Shown piece after piece: positions 1 through 12,100 of a DNA stretch of 64,000 nucleotides (position 1 is its first letter; each line of letters opens with the position of its first letter). Under the pieces are notes generated by a model. The model was not told where the DNA came from, searched no databases, and saw only the letters and a list, made by a program, of their open reading frames with translations. Made by a program: the position numbers and the translations under genes. The stretch is taken from assembly GCA_014549065.1 (NCBI GenBank), contig JACDOX010000052.1, positions 2,610,581 through 2,674,580 of the forward strand, written 5' to 3'. This DNA comes from Cardinalis cardinalis (taxonomy: Eukaryota > Chordata > Aves > Passeriformes > Cardinalidae).

Positions 1-1687
1 GCAAACAACCAGCTGTGCTTTCAGTACTCTCACAATTAATCAAGCTTTACAGGCTTCTTGAGCGTGAGTGTGATGACACCAATTCTATCCTGGGATCTGT
101 TTGAACAATCCATGTATGTGAGCTCTTCTGCCAGGGAATTTCAGTAGCCAGTGACCCTGTCCCTAGCAGCATTATTCCAAGCCTTTGTGGGGCTCTTGTC
201 AAATCTTTGAGTGACTTTGTGACATGCTGCATCAGCTAAGTGCTCATGTGTTCGCTCTCATTTTATAAAAAAATATTGTGGGATTTCCCTAAACCTTGTG
301 TGATTGCCACATGGAGGAAGTTGTGCAATACCAGTGCTGCTGAGTTACAGTCAGAGGTAATGTCTGATCAAGGAAGATGAAATTAATCACAAGGTTTGTA
401 AAAAGAGTAGCCTATTCCCACTCTTACGGCAGCAGCAACATAAAAATTATTTATTCTTGTGATTTCTTATCTTAGTGTTATAGTTAACTGTGTAGTAAAC
501 TGCGTCAGATGGCATTGTTCATGTTTTTTTCAACTTAAATAATACCGAAAGTAGCTGTGTTCTACTTAGGATGTTACATGCACTTGATTTTAGGGTAAGA
601 GTTCATGCCAAAGCTATTCATTGTTCAAAGCTGTTAAGGAACAAGGAAAAGTTGTTCCTTCACTTTTCCTGTTGGAGATTGTAGCAGAAATACAAAACAG
701 TAGAACTGAGGCAAAAACATAATTAGTGGATTTATGATGGCATCTCATCTGAATACTAACCACTCNTTTTGTCTTATTTGTGGCCTGTTATGTCCAGCAC
801 AGGTAACTGGAGCCATGAATATCTAAGTATCCTCCATATCTGTAGAAGAGTTTTCTTTGAAAGCTCCTATTCACACAGAGAAGAGCTTCTGTACATATCT
901 CCAAAGAGAAGCTCACCCTTAACCAAGTTAGAGTCAGCCTTCCATGGCCTTGTAATCCTTTGTTTGCTGATTTGCACATTGCCACCTTTCCCCCTATTCT
1001 TTATACTGTGGTATCACTCAGTGATGTGTTTGAAAGTAATTTGAATATTCCAAAGGAAAAGTGATAAAGTTTCAATGAAATCAGCATCCTAACACAATCA
1101 CAGAACAGTTTCACATGCACTGTGTGAGAGTCAGGGCACAGCCACCTAGAGCCCAGCCTCAGATCCCCAGTTCATTCAATCTTAAACTGCTGTGGGGTTT
1201 AGTTCAAGTGTAATCTATGATGGTACACTGAGAAGATTTTATAGCTGTCCTCTGTCAAAAGAGGCATTTCTGCTATTCTTTTCTCTTCTGATCCATCCCT
1301 TTATGTACTTCCTTGGTGTTCTCCCTTGTGTTGGCACTGATGTTTGTCCAGCTCTATGTTGAGCTGCTTTAGGGGCTAAGGTAAAAGAAATTAATTTCGT
1401 TCTGCTCCAAATCCCATTTGGTGCACCTTGCTAAATGACCACAGATGTTTTTTGTCAAATTTCAAGTTGACATAACTTTGGCAACTAAAGTGAGCATAAA
1501 ATATTTTGGGACAAGGCTTTTATAAGCAGATGAGGGAAAGAGAGTGCCACACCAGGAGTACTCCAAAGGGATTGGGCTGTGGAGCAGAACCCCATTGTTC
1601 TTTCTTTGTAGGATGGCATAGATCTTAAAAGTAAGACTGTGAGGATGGCGATACACAGGCACACTTGCAGGCTTCTTTGGCCTCTGC

Positions 1688-1822
1688 ACAGAGAGCCACC
1701 TTGTTTAGAGCATGGTGCTCGTAACACCAAGGTTGTGGAGTCAATCCCCGTATGGGCCATTCACTGAATAGTTGGGCCTGGTCATCCTTGGGGGCCTTCC
1801 CAACTCAGAATACTCTCTGAAA
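1688..1822 (+). mobile_element. tRNA-Ile-derived SINE with CR1-like tail
   Basis: Positions about 1690-1759 align by eye to vertebrate tRNA-Ile(AAT) from the D-arm (TTAGAGC), through GGTGCT..TAAC.CCAAGG, to the acceptor end CCCCGTATGGGCCA. The anticodon and B-box positions are substituted, so it is not a working tRNA gene. The next ~60 bp (GGTCATCCTTGGGGGCCTTCC, then AACTCAGAATACTCT) resemble a CR1 3' end. A tRNA-Ile head on a CR1 tail is the layout I remember for the zebra finch TguSINE1 family. That assignment is an inference from memory. Confidence 0.7.
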
Positions 1823-2518
1823 GTGTCACTGACATTGAAGTCTGTTGTGCTAGTAATGTGTGAAAAGAAATCACTACATACTTGCCCAATGAGTCCAAAG
1901 TAGCCTTGNTCTAAAAAGACATTCATGATGAGGTGGGTGGTCTCCAAGTGGGAAACTATCTATCCACGTATTACCCCAGCACTAATAATTTTAAAAGTCC
2001 TCATTTAAAAGTCCTCAACTTCACAACTTGTAAGAATAACAAAATATTTAGCAACAGAGTTATCCAGCTCACCTTACTGTGGTGTAGTAGTCCGATTTCT
2101 GCAAAGGTATTGGATGCAAGACACAAATGAAGTGGATGGGTCCCTCATTGCCTTGAAGCCTCATCAGTCCTGCTGCTTCAAACACCTAGCAAGCAGACAG
2201 TGCTGGGCAAATCAAAAAACCCAAACCAAACTGAGAGACTTGTGCCCATGGAAAAGTTCTGATTGCGAAACAGAAGGAGTGTGGAAATAAAAGTTGTGTA
2301 TACAGAANTAAGAGTTCAGAAAATACTGTTTGATTTACAGCAATATTGAATATAAGCTGCATGCACACTACTTATATAAAGAAGTACTTAATGATGAAGG
2401 AGCTCCAGTGTATTTTCTGAGTTATCCACTGCTGAGGCTTATTGAAGTTAAGACTAGAAGAAGTTTGGAAATTTGAATGCTGTTTTGTTGATCTCTGAAC
2501 TCAAGCCAGAATGTCTCA

Positions 2519-2591
2519 TCTAGACACACTAGATGATTTTTATTTTTATAAATTTTTTATAATCTAGACTCACTGGATGGTTTTTATTTTT
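2519..2591. repeat. Local tandem duplication (29 bp, spaced)
   Basis: The segment starting TCTAGACACACTAGATG at 2519 recurs as TCTAGACTCACTGGATG at 2563. Each copy is followed by a TTTTTATTTTT run, and an AT-rich spacer lies between them. It is a small local duplication with no evident function. Confidence 0.6.
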
Positions 2592-5500
2592 TGTTTAATT
2601 ACTTAACACTCTTAAGTAATACAAAGTATGCACAGTTGTGAAGTTCTTAAATTAATTTTGTGGATACTTGGTGCAATGGTAGTTGTATGCAATTTAAAGC
2701 CAGAAAGTAGCTATTTTAGAGGGGGAGGGGGAACTGCTTTGAAAATAACAGTTTTTATTTTAAAAATCACTCTTACCTTAAGCAGTGTTAGTTGTTGTGA
2801 TGCACAATACAATAACATATTGAGGACAGTGTGTGTGATTTAGTTAGCAAAACTGAGATGATAATTTTTGTCAAATACATGAATAAACAAAGGCTGTATC
2901 TGTCATGTGGTTTAATACAGTCTCTACAGACAGACTCCAGAGTGGTTCTGGCTCCTATCTGGTTGATACCAGTTATCTTTCCTCCAGACTAATAAAACCA
3001 AAACCTCCTTTTTAATTTGCTTTGCAAGTTTCATTAGGAAGCTTGGGCTTTAGCTCACTTGGNGCTACTTAAACATGGACATTCATGTTCAGGCAGTTGT
3101 ATTTTCTTCTTTTCAGATTTTAAAATGGCCTAAAAGACAAATGCAAGCCATCCACATTCAAATATGAGGATGCCAAGTCATAAATTTTGATACTGGGTAA
3201 ATCATCTTCCTGAAATAGCTCCTTNTGTTTCCATGCAGTTGGCTTTTCATTTAGAGTTTTGCCTTTCCTGGGCTGACATTTATGCTGTGCCCTCAAGGTC
3301 ATCAGATGGGGGCTCTTTGGCTGTAGTGGAGCAGAAAGCCAAAGCAGAGGAGGCATATATAACTGCTGTATTTACTTTAGCAGCACAATCTCCCGTCCTG
3401 TTATATGTCAAAGTGAATAATGGTAGAAAATCATTGTCGTAAAATCAGTGCTTTCCCTTGCCTGGTGTAGACACAGTTGTTCTCTATTTCTGTTTTTTTT
3501 ACCCTTTCTGCGGACGTCAAGTTATGGGAAGGGCTGTGGGAAATATTTTCCTAAAGAATGATTTGTGTGACTGGACAAATACAGGCTTAGATGGATATGT
3601 GTGTTTGCCCTAAAGGTTGATCATGGAGGATCTGATACAAGGATTGAGTGGATAATGCCAGCTTATACTTGGTTTGTCCTTTGTATGAAACTGCTGGTCA
3701 ATGTGGACTTCCCCTTTCTTTCCCACCCTCCCCCCAACTTTTTCCAGAGTGACAATAATTGAGATCTGTTTCTAGTCATAAAAACAGCTTCACTGATGAT
3801 ATTCTTCTTGCACTGGATTAAGTGTGGTCCTTCTGCATAACTGATTGAACACTTTTCATGTGCAAACTTCTTTAAAAGACCCCCACAAAACTAGCTTCAC
3901 GTAGGCAGAATGTGCTTCAAAATTGTATTTTAGTAATCATTATGTGGTTTGTTGTGTTCCTCTGTTGCTTGTATGCTATGCTTCTACTTACAATGTGAAG
4001 AACTTGCACTGGAAGAGGGAATAAAAGCTAGATTTTATAACTCCTCATTTGAGATTTTTGGAAGCTACGTTCAGCACAAAGGTGTAAAGCAGAGCTTGCA
4101 CAGAATGTCTGATGGTGTATTTGCATTCAAACNTGTGGCTAGCTGAAATGGGGGTGTTTTTTTGAGAAAAAAAAAGAAAGCAAATTGTACATAAATCTTA
4201 TTTCTGAGTCTTTGAGGCTGAGATCTGTATGCACTTTAACTTCAGGCTAGGTCCTTTGAAGACAGCAGACATACTTGCAGCAATGACTTTGAACATGCTT
4301 GTAGATACTTGCTTGGTTAGCACCTATAATACATAATATGTTATTCCGCTTGGTTTTAGCCTTAGATTTTTTTCAATGACGGTTATGTTGTTCACATAGA
4401 AAAAGAAGATTTCCAATACCTATAATTAATTCATATAGAAAGATTTTTAATGAAACAGAAATACTTTTAAAACCAGACAAGAAAAATTATAATTCAAATA
4501 CAAGTATATGTTGAGAATGATTAACGTGGTTGATTCAACACCACTATTACAAAACTTAGGTTGCTTTCCTTATTTAAAATTCCAAATAGAAGTATGCCAT
4601 ATATCTATGAAGCAGTAATTTACTAAAGTTTTAAGAAGAGCAAAGCCCCGTTCATCACTTTTAATTCTCTGCAGACTACGAGAACCATGTTCTAATGTGC
4701 ATCTTCTAGTACAAATAGTGTTGGTACCTTCAGAGGTCTCTCAGTGCAGCTGAATTCAGAGGCATTTCTAGGAGTTTTGTTATCGTGTTAGGATTGCCTT
4801 TGTTGGACCAGCTGTCCAGCAGCAATGAGGCACTTCAGGCACTTTTCCTGACTTAAGTGCAGATTTCAAAGTGACACAGTAGTGGGTACGGACACACTGG
4901 AACGAGGCACTCTGCTTCCCTAATCAGGACTGNGATTTAGGAGAGAAGGCAGTTGCTTCTGGGGAGCTCTCTGCAGTATCTCTGCTGCTGTGGAGCGCTG
5001 TACAGTGTTCCTGACAGTAGCATTCGTAGCCAGGCCGCTAGGAAGCTTTTCTAATTGCAGGAAGAGAACTTCATTGTTCTTGAGAGGCATTATTCCCCAG
5101 AGCGCATAACTCCTTTTGTCCCTCCTATCCCTNCACAAGTTTGCAGCTTCATCAGGGTTTAAGATGAGGTGTTTAAGTGCCACTTAGTGGCTGTCCAGAG
5201 CAAATGTAAGATCCTGCGATTGCTGTGACAGTTTTCACCTCTTCTGCTTTCCGCCAGCAGGAGAATTGCTCATCTTACCGTGGACATAATGAAGGCTTAA
5301 TCTAAAACTGGTAGAAATCAGTTGAAAGATGCTGGTGGGTTTTCAGTTAGAAAGTTTCAGTAGTGTAATTTCCATTTTACTTTTTTTCCCAAATTGTCCT
5401 ACTGAAGTTCTGTTTGGGTTCTCCTAGTGGGTTTTTTTGGTTTTTTTTGTTTTTCATTGGGGTGTTTTCTCAATATTTTTGCAANGCCTCTAAAAATATT

Positions 5501-5832
5501 GGAATGAGTTTGTATTTTACTATGTAGCAAGAAGCAGCACTATGTAAAGTCTGTGGAACAGAAATACTGCTGTTTCAGGAGTTTATTCTTGTGTGTTAAA
5601 TTTCACTAACATTGGTTAGTGTTTGATATCCACCACTGTTCTGNGGTGTTTCAGCTCCCCTCAGCAGAATACCTGATAGATGTGAAACCATTAGCTCTCA
5701 GTCATGTTAGGAGCTTGCTATAATGAAAGCTTTTATGTGTGCCAGGACAAAAGTTTATATTCTAGAAACTTGCAGGACTTCTGGATATTCTTTACATGTA
5801 TGTTATTAACCACATACTGAACCAGATACATC

Positions 5833-5916
5833 CTTAAGACACATAAAGGTATAGTANCAACTTGATCTGTGATTTAAGTGGGGGCAATTCTCAAATGAAT
5901 AGCTTTTACATCTCAG
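5833..5916 (+). repeat. 84-bp dispersed repeat, copy 1
   Basis: This segment (CTTAAGAC..CATAA, then AGTGGGGGCAATTCTCAAAT and AGCTTTTACA) closely matches 9052-9135 in the same orientation, with roughly 85 per cent identity by eye. Flanking sequence is unrelated on both sides. It may be two copies of an old interspersed element or a small segmental duplication; I do not recognise the family. Confidence 0.75.
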
Positions 5917-6634
5917 AGTGTATGCATTGCCTGTATGCACGCTTCCTCTTTACTGGGAGGACGTTTTTCAGTGGGGTTTCTGCAGGGAGTTCATGNACTG
6001 CAGAAGATATGCTTCAAGTTTTTCTTTAGAATGGAGTTGTCTTTTTTTTTCCTTGTCTTTCAGTTTTTGTGTTTAATAGAGTATCCATAAATGTGCTAGA
6101 TTTGGAAGAGTCAGAAGAGTTCCCAGGAACCTCAAATAAACAAAACACTGATTTCTGATTACATTTCTTGTTAAAGTTACAGAACAGAAACTGTCAAGGT
6201 CTCAAGATAAACCCCTTTGCACACGTTGAGACAATGTACTTCCAGCAAGCCATATAAAACCTAGATATGTGACAAATTTTCCTTGGCCAAATAACCCTCA
6301 GTGACCTGACTTTAAGTAGACANGTTTGCACAGGCATGTCAGCCTGTTCTGGAGGTCTTGATGCCAGCTTGAAACATCAGCTGAATTAGACTTACAGGTT
6401 TTTGTTTTTTTGTTGTGAGCAAATTCAAAGCACTTGTATGGGGATGACATTGTGGATCTACAGTGAGAGAAANTAATACTTGATTCTTAGTAAGTTCTTG
6501 TTGTTTGACTGTATATTACAGCATTATGCATAAGAGAAAAAGCCAGGAAGATTGATTAAAACGGGCTTTCATTTGACTCATAAATCATAATTGAAAGCAN
6601 TGGGACACTTGAGAATTTAATATACCCTGGATGA

Positions 6635-7520
6635 AATGTCCTGTTAATTATCTTTATCAGTGGTCTGGACAAGGGGATTGAGGGCACCCTCAGTAAATTC
6701 ACAGATGAGACCAAAGTGAGTGGGAATGTTGATCCGCTGAAGGGCACAAAGGTTCTGCNATGGGATGTGAACAGGCCAGATAAATAAGCCAAGGCCAGTT
6801 GTAAGAGGCTCAGTATGGCAAAGTGGTGGATCCTACACTTGGGTTGCAGCAATCCCAAGCAGTGCTATGGACTGGGGGCAGAGTGGCTGGAGTGTGGTCG
6901 GAGCTGGCTGAGTATGAGCCAGGGTGTGCCCAGGTGGCCAAGAAGGCCAATGGCATCCTGGCCTGTGCCAGAAGTAGTGTGGCCAGCTGGAACAGGACTC
7001 AGCACTGGTGAGGCGCACCTCGAGTCCTATGTCCAGTTACGAGCTCCTCACAACTGGAAAGACNTTGAGGGGCTGAGCCAGAGAAGGGCAAGGGAGCTGT
7101 TGAAAGGTCTGGAGCTCAAAGCTTATGAGGAGCAGCTGAGGAGCTGGGATTGTTTGGCCTGGAGAAGGCTCAGGGGAGATTGGATTGCTCTTTGCAATAA
7201 TCTGAAAGGAGGTTGTAGTAAGGTGGGGGTTGGCCACTTTTCCCAGGTAGCAAGTGACAAGATGAGAGGAAGTGACTTCAATTGCACCAGGGAAGGTTTA
7301 AATTGGATAATAGGAAAGAAAATCCTCTTTAATTGGGTTCTCAGGTATTGGATGAGGCTGCTCAGGGAACCGATAAAATCACCATCCCTGGAAGCATTCA
7401 AAAATGTGTGCATGTGACACTTGAGGACATGGTTTATTGGTGAATATGGCAGTGCTGAGTTAGTGCTNGGACTTGATGATCTTACAGGTCTTTTCCAACC
7501 TGAATTAATTCTATTATTCT
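6635..7520 (+). mobile_element. CR1 LINE fragment, 5'-truncated
   Basis: About 0.89 kb of CR1 non-LTR retrotransposon in sense orientation. It starts inside the 3' part of the reverse transcriptase ORF (the ATCTTTATCAGTGG..TGGACAAGGGG region). It runs through the typical late-ORF2 blocks (CACAGATGAGACCAAAGTG, AAGAAGGCCAATGGCATCCTGG) and the 3' UTR (GGACTTGATGATCTTACAGG), and ends in the CR1-style terminal repeat ATTCTATTATTCT at about 7520. The frame is broken, so it is an old dead copy. The open frame at 6815-7417 is residual or chance and not a host gene. Confidence 0.9.
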
Positions 7521-7584
7521 AAAAGACCTGCTCAGATGACTTCTGAGGTTCACTTATCCATTTGAGTCTTTGCACCTGTGAACA

Positions 7585-7644
7585 CATTCAAATATGAGTT
7601 AAGACTTACAAATTATTCAAATATGTGAGCTCAGACTTGCAAGT
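7585..7644. repeat. ~30-bp direct tandem duplication
   Basis: ATTCAAATATGAGTTAAGAC at 7585 and the following bases are repeated immediately at 7614 as ATTCAAATATGTGAGCTCAG, each unit ending in ACTT.CAA.TT. It lies just downstream of the CR1 3' end. Confidence 0.7.
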
Positions 7645-9051
7645 TGTAGCGGTATCTGAACTTACCAGATCACTTCAGTGAAGAATTGAGCTGTCCAGCC
7701 CATCCATCCAGCTTTGTGCAGGTTTCTCCTGGAATGCCAGAGTTCCCTGTTGGTACTAGGAACNCCCAGAAAGGAGGAAATGGCAAAGCTGACCTGTGAT
7801 TAGTTATGTATTTATTTATGTATTTCAATAGTGTACTGCATGTCAACTAATATTTCTGACTTTATTCCTGAAAATATGTACACATTTCCAAATTTGATGA
7901 GTCTTACATGGAATGCTGCTGCCCTCTCCCCTTCTTGGTGACAAGATGGTTAACAGAGCCTGTGGTGAGGGGCTGTGTGGATCTGTGGTTTTTGGAAGGC
8001 TGACTCAGCACACAGAGGCTTCCATTGTTCTGGCACAGGGCCGGAAGCGCAGTCAGCACATGTGGATGAAATGTGCAGCTGTGACTTACAGTAGTATATC
8101 CTGAGCCCTTTGAAGCAATATAGCTCTATCAAAACCACAAAAGAGCCATAAGGACAAATCCTGCTGCTGTATTTTAAAAGCCTCTCTGTTGTGTGTTGTA
8201 TTTCACAAATGTTTTGCAGTGTGTTTTTTAGGAGTTAAAACAGAATTNTCGTGAAGTAACTAAATGCGGAATGTTGTTTATAAAGAAACCTGGAACTGTA
8301 AATTTCTGAATGGAAAGCCAGCTGTATCATGGGGAAAGTGATTTTTCAGATTGGTAAAGACAGGGTTTGAATCTTGGTTTGAAAGATGGTTTATTGCCAT
8401 TTTGTGGCTTTTGCTGTAATTGAAAGACAGTATGATTTAGCCAAAAATACAAAAGCAAAAGAGTGCACATCACTGGCAGAAATACACTGGATGGGTTAAT
8501 AAGCCTGCGGAAGAGGGTAGGAAGGGGAGAGNTTAGAAACAGTAAGTTAAAATGCATGCAAGGGAACATTGCCGATAAAATTTTCCACTTTCAAGACAGC
8601 TGAGAAGGAATATAATGAACAGCACAACATAGCAAAATAAAAATCACAGATAATTTAATAAAAAGGCAGATTTATGTGCTCCATACAAAGTTACTGTACA
8701 TGCACATTATTATGTTAGTAAGTTCCAGTGGTATTCTCAATTTCACATTACACTGGAACTACCTAGGGAAGGACTGTGCTGCAGCTTGTAACCAAATNGA
8801 AGGCTGGTGATGAGAAGTGGTGCAGAGCAAGGGTTGGGCAGGCAGCTGAGTGCACTTCTTAATCAACTGCAAGGGGCTGCAGTCNTTCTCAGCTGGCTGC
8901 TACAGTTCTTCCACCAGGGTTTTGTCCAAGAGCGCTTGAGCAGGGAGGCTTACAGTATGAGGGCAATCTTACACACATTAAAATTTGTTCAGCTTGATTC
9001 TGGAAAAGAACAGGGCAATATGGTATTTGTTTCCTCTTTTTGTTATCTCTG

Positions 9052-9135
9052 CTTAAGATGCATAAGGATATAGTAACAACTTGGTCTGGGATTTTAGTGG
9101 GGGCAATTCTCAAATAAGTAGCTTTTACACTCAGC
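9052..9135 (+). repeat. 84-bp dispersed repeat, copy 2
   Basis: Second copy of the segment at 5833-5916, direct orientation, about 3.2 kb downstream. The core AGTGGGGGCAATTCTCAAAT is identical in both. Confidence 0.75.
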
Positions 9136-12100
9136 TGCTTATCATATGTGAACTGTAATATAGCTCCATTGACTGTAGGTAAGTTCAGGACCCTACACTT
9201 ACTGAGAGATAAACCTGAACTGATAGTTCTTATTGTTAAGNAATTCCCAGGAAAACCAAGAAATGTTTTCATTTGGGGGTAGAATGGTTAACACTTAAAG
9301 TTTTATTTTAACTATTGGAATTTTCTCAGTTTACTGAAATGGGGGTTGCTTTAGGGTATGTGAACTACAATGTAAGCCCATTTGAATCTGTGTACTGTCT
9401 ATGGGGATGGTGGCTGAATTAAATAATGAGAAATCAGTACTGTTAGAAATAGATTTATTAAGTAAATTGTGGAGAACTGAAAAGACTGGCTACTTTCCAT
9501 GGCTCTCCATTCTGTGGAGCTCAATATACTTCCCATGTCTCCTACTGTTGCAACTGAGGTATACAAAATAATATGTCTAGGACAGTGGGACTATTTTTGT
9601 ATCTATAATTAATTATGTGAACAAAGAGCTAGGCTATAACTCTGTAAAATGATGCATACATCATTCCTTGTTTTATATTACTCATTACTAGAGGGTTCTA
9701 ATGGGCTGTAGTAAATATGGACTAACTAAACTAACATGAAGTCCCATGTAATGGAAATAGACATTCATAATATATATGTCTCCCATAGCATTTAGGGAAT
9801 TGATAAAATTACAATTATGTTTTTATTTTAACCAAATGAGAGGTGTCATGTTCTTTTCATAGGTTTTCCTCAATATTTTTAGACATTTTTTACTCTATAA
9901 CTTACCTGTTACTGGAAGTAGAAGTGCTTAGTAATTTGGAGGATTGGTTCCACTGTGAGGTAATGCTTCTTTACAAAGGAAATGAGATCTATCTTCAAAT
10001 GAATTGGTTTTTTTCCCATGTGACTTGAGTTAATCATANAAGCTTCAAGATCAACAAGCACTTTAAGTATAACTTTTAACTAATTGCATTTTGAAAATGT
10101 TTTTTAAACTTTGAAAGGTTTTTTTATTTTCCAGAGGTCTGTGGTGCTTGTCACAAGGAAGCAGCAGGAAGCTGATAGAAAAGGGTGCAAAGTCCTTTCA
10201 GGGCCAAGTGTCTAGTGCCAGGGGACACTAATGGCAATTTCATTTTCACATGTTTTGCATCCCAGTGCTGGGAGATTTTTAAAATAAGCAGTCTTGCGTA
10301 ATTAATATTCTATAGTTTATCCAGTTGTGTCAGGGTGTGTGTGCAGGTATATGTCATCCTTGTGGCATCTGCTGCTCTCTCCNCAGAGCCACCTCAGCAT
10401 GGAGAGCTCAGCTAAGTTATCCCTCAGCTTGGTGACACTGAGAAGACCAAAAGCTACTGCCCTACAAGGAGGAAAACCGGGAGGTTTCCAGCTGTTTCAG
10501 CTACAGTCAAGACTTAGCTGATTATCTCAAAGGCTTGACATGTGTGTTTGTCATTGCACACTGGGAGTATCCCCATTTATTTTGAGCTCTGTGATTTGGT
10601 TCCGCAGTTTCCTCATTTGCTCTGCCTGTTTTCTGCTCTTCCTGCTCATTTCACAGCTTCCAGAAAACCTTCATTACTAAACAGCATAAAGCTTGCCAAT
10701 CCAAAGTTTGCTCATCAGTGTTTTCAGAAGTGTTTGAAGCGGCACAATGATTTCAGTCCAGGTGTACTCTTTGCATCAGATGACCCTAATGTTTATGAAT
10801 GACACCAATGGACCCAAAGGTAGATTGTGTTACCGTTAAGCTGGTTATGTATAGCCTTGGTTACCTTTACAGGATGATGGGTTCCACATGCTGTGAGTAG
10901 TATTTTCTCCGGTCACTTGTTTGACTAAGGATTTCATCAAATCCCTTCCACTCTGAACTTTCTGGAGCAAATACTAAGAAATTATCCATTCCGTTCAAGG
11001 TAACTGGCTGATCATCCCAGCATCTGCTGTCACGCACAACTGCCTTCTAACAGGGCATAAGAAAAGCACTAACTGTTTTCTCTAGATACAACTTTTCAAA
11101 TGAAAGAAAAGAATGCCTAAATACTTTCTGGTCTGAAACAGACCCATGGAGAGAATCTGAAGATAATGGTAGCCAATCAGGAAGGGTGCTTCAACCTTAT
11201 GAGGTGTTTTATCCTCTAATACTCTCATTACTTGATGTAACCCTGCCTCTAGGATATGACTTGCCCAAGGAAGTCTTCNATTCCACTGTCTGCTGAGTGA
11301 GCCACATGGCCTGTGTGCTCTAACACGTCTCTCCTACAGATGTAGGATCACCTTTCTCTTCACAGGTCTTGCTTTCCCTCAGTCCTCTTGCTGAGGTGCA
11401 GTTGAGCCTCAGCACATGGTAACCCTCTTATGCTCTGACACTGTTGGAGAGAGAAGGGATAGTGATGGTAGGGAGGAGGACATCACCAACATGACTTTTC
11501 TTTCCTGAGTGAGAAATCCTAATATCACTTGAATCAAAGCATTTTAGCAATTACAAATCTTGTGGTGGAAAATACAATTATATGTAAGCTAAACTTACAG
11601 GAGAGGTTGGAAAGGACTCTGCTGCTCANTCAGTGCCCAGCAGTGTGGTGAGGAAATGTTCTCTTCTGTCTGCCACAGGGGCAGTGAATTGCAAGTTATC
11701 TCTGGGCACCGGCCCAATGTCAGCATTTTTCATATTTGCTACTGGTTAGCAAATAGCCAGAAAATTTCAGTCACAGTACTAAGAAGATTATCCAAATCTG
11801 TATAATTTCGGTTTTCACTGAGTGTCTAGAAACCACCAAGAAAGTCATCCCAGGTGCTTTGGTGAAAGTTGGNTTTCATCTTTAGCATGGGCAGTGGGCT
11901 CCTGTGCCCTTTTATTCAAAGAGACAGCCACTACTAGCCTTGTGGTTAGGTGTTGGGTCTTGCTGTTGTCTTTCATCAGGGGGCTGGTGGAGATCTGGTT
12001 TGGTGAAGTAATTGGTTTTATGGTGAATATTTCATTTTGTATTGAGAAAAATGTTTGCTTATAATTTAGACAAAAGAAATAACAAAGCTTATTCTTTTCT

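Noticed and set aside
1690..1759. Functional tRNA-Ile gene
   Set aside because: The 5' half is degraded, the anticodon loop is changed and the B box is disrupted. The CR1-like tail marks it as a SINE.
6815..7417. 200-codon open frame on the + strand
   Set aside because: It lies wholly inside the CR1 LINE copy; residual or chance frame, not a host gene.
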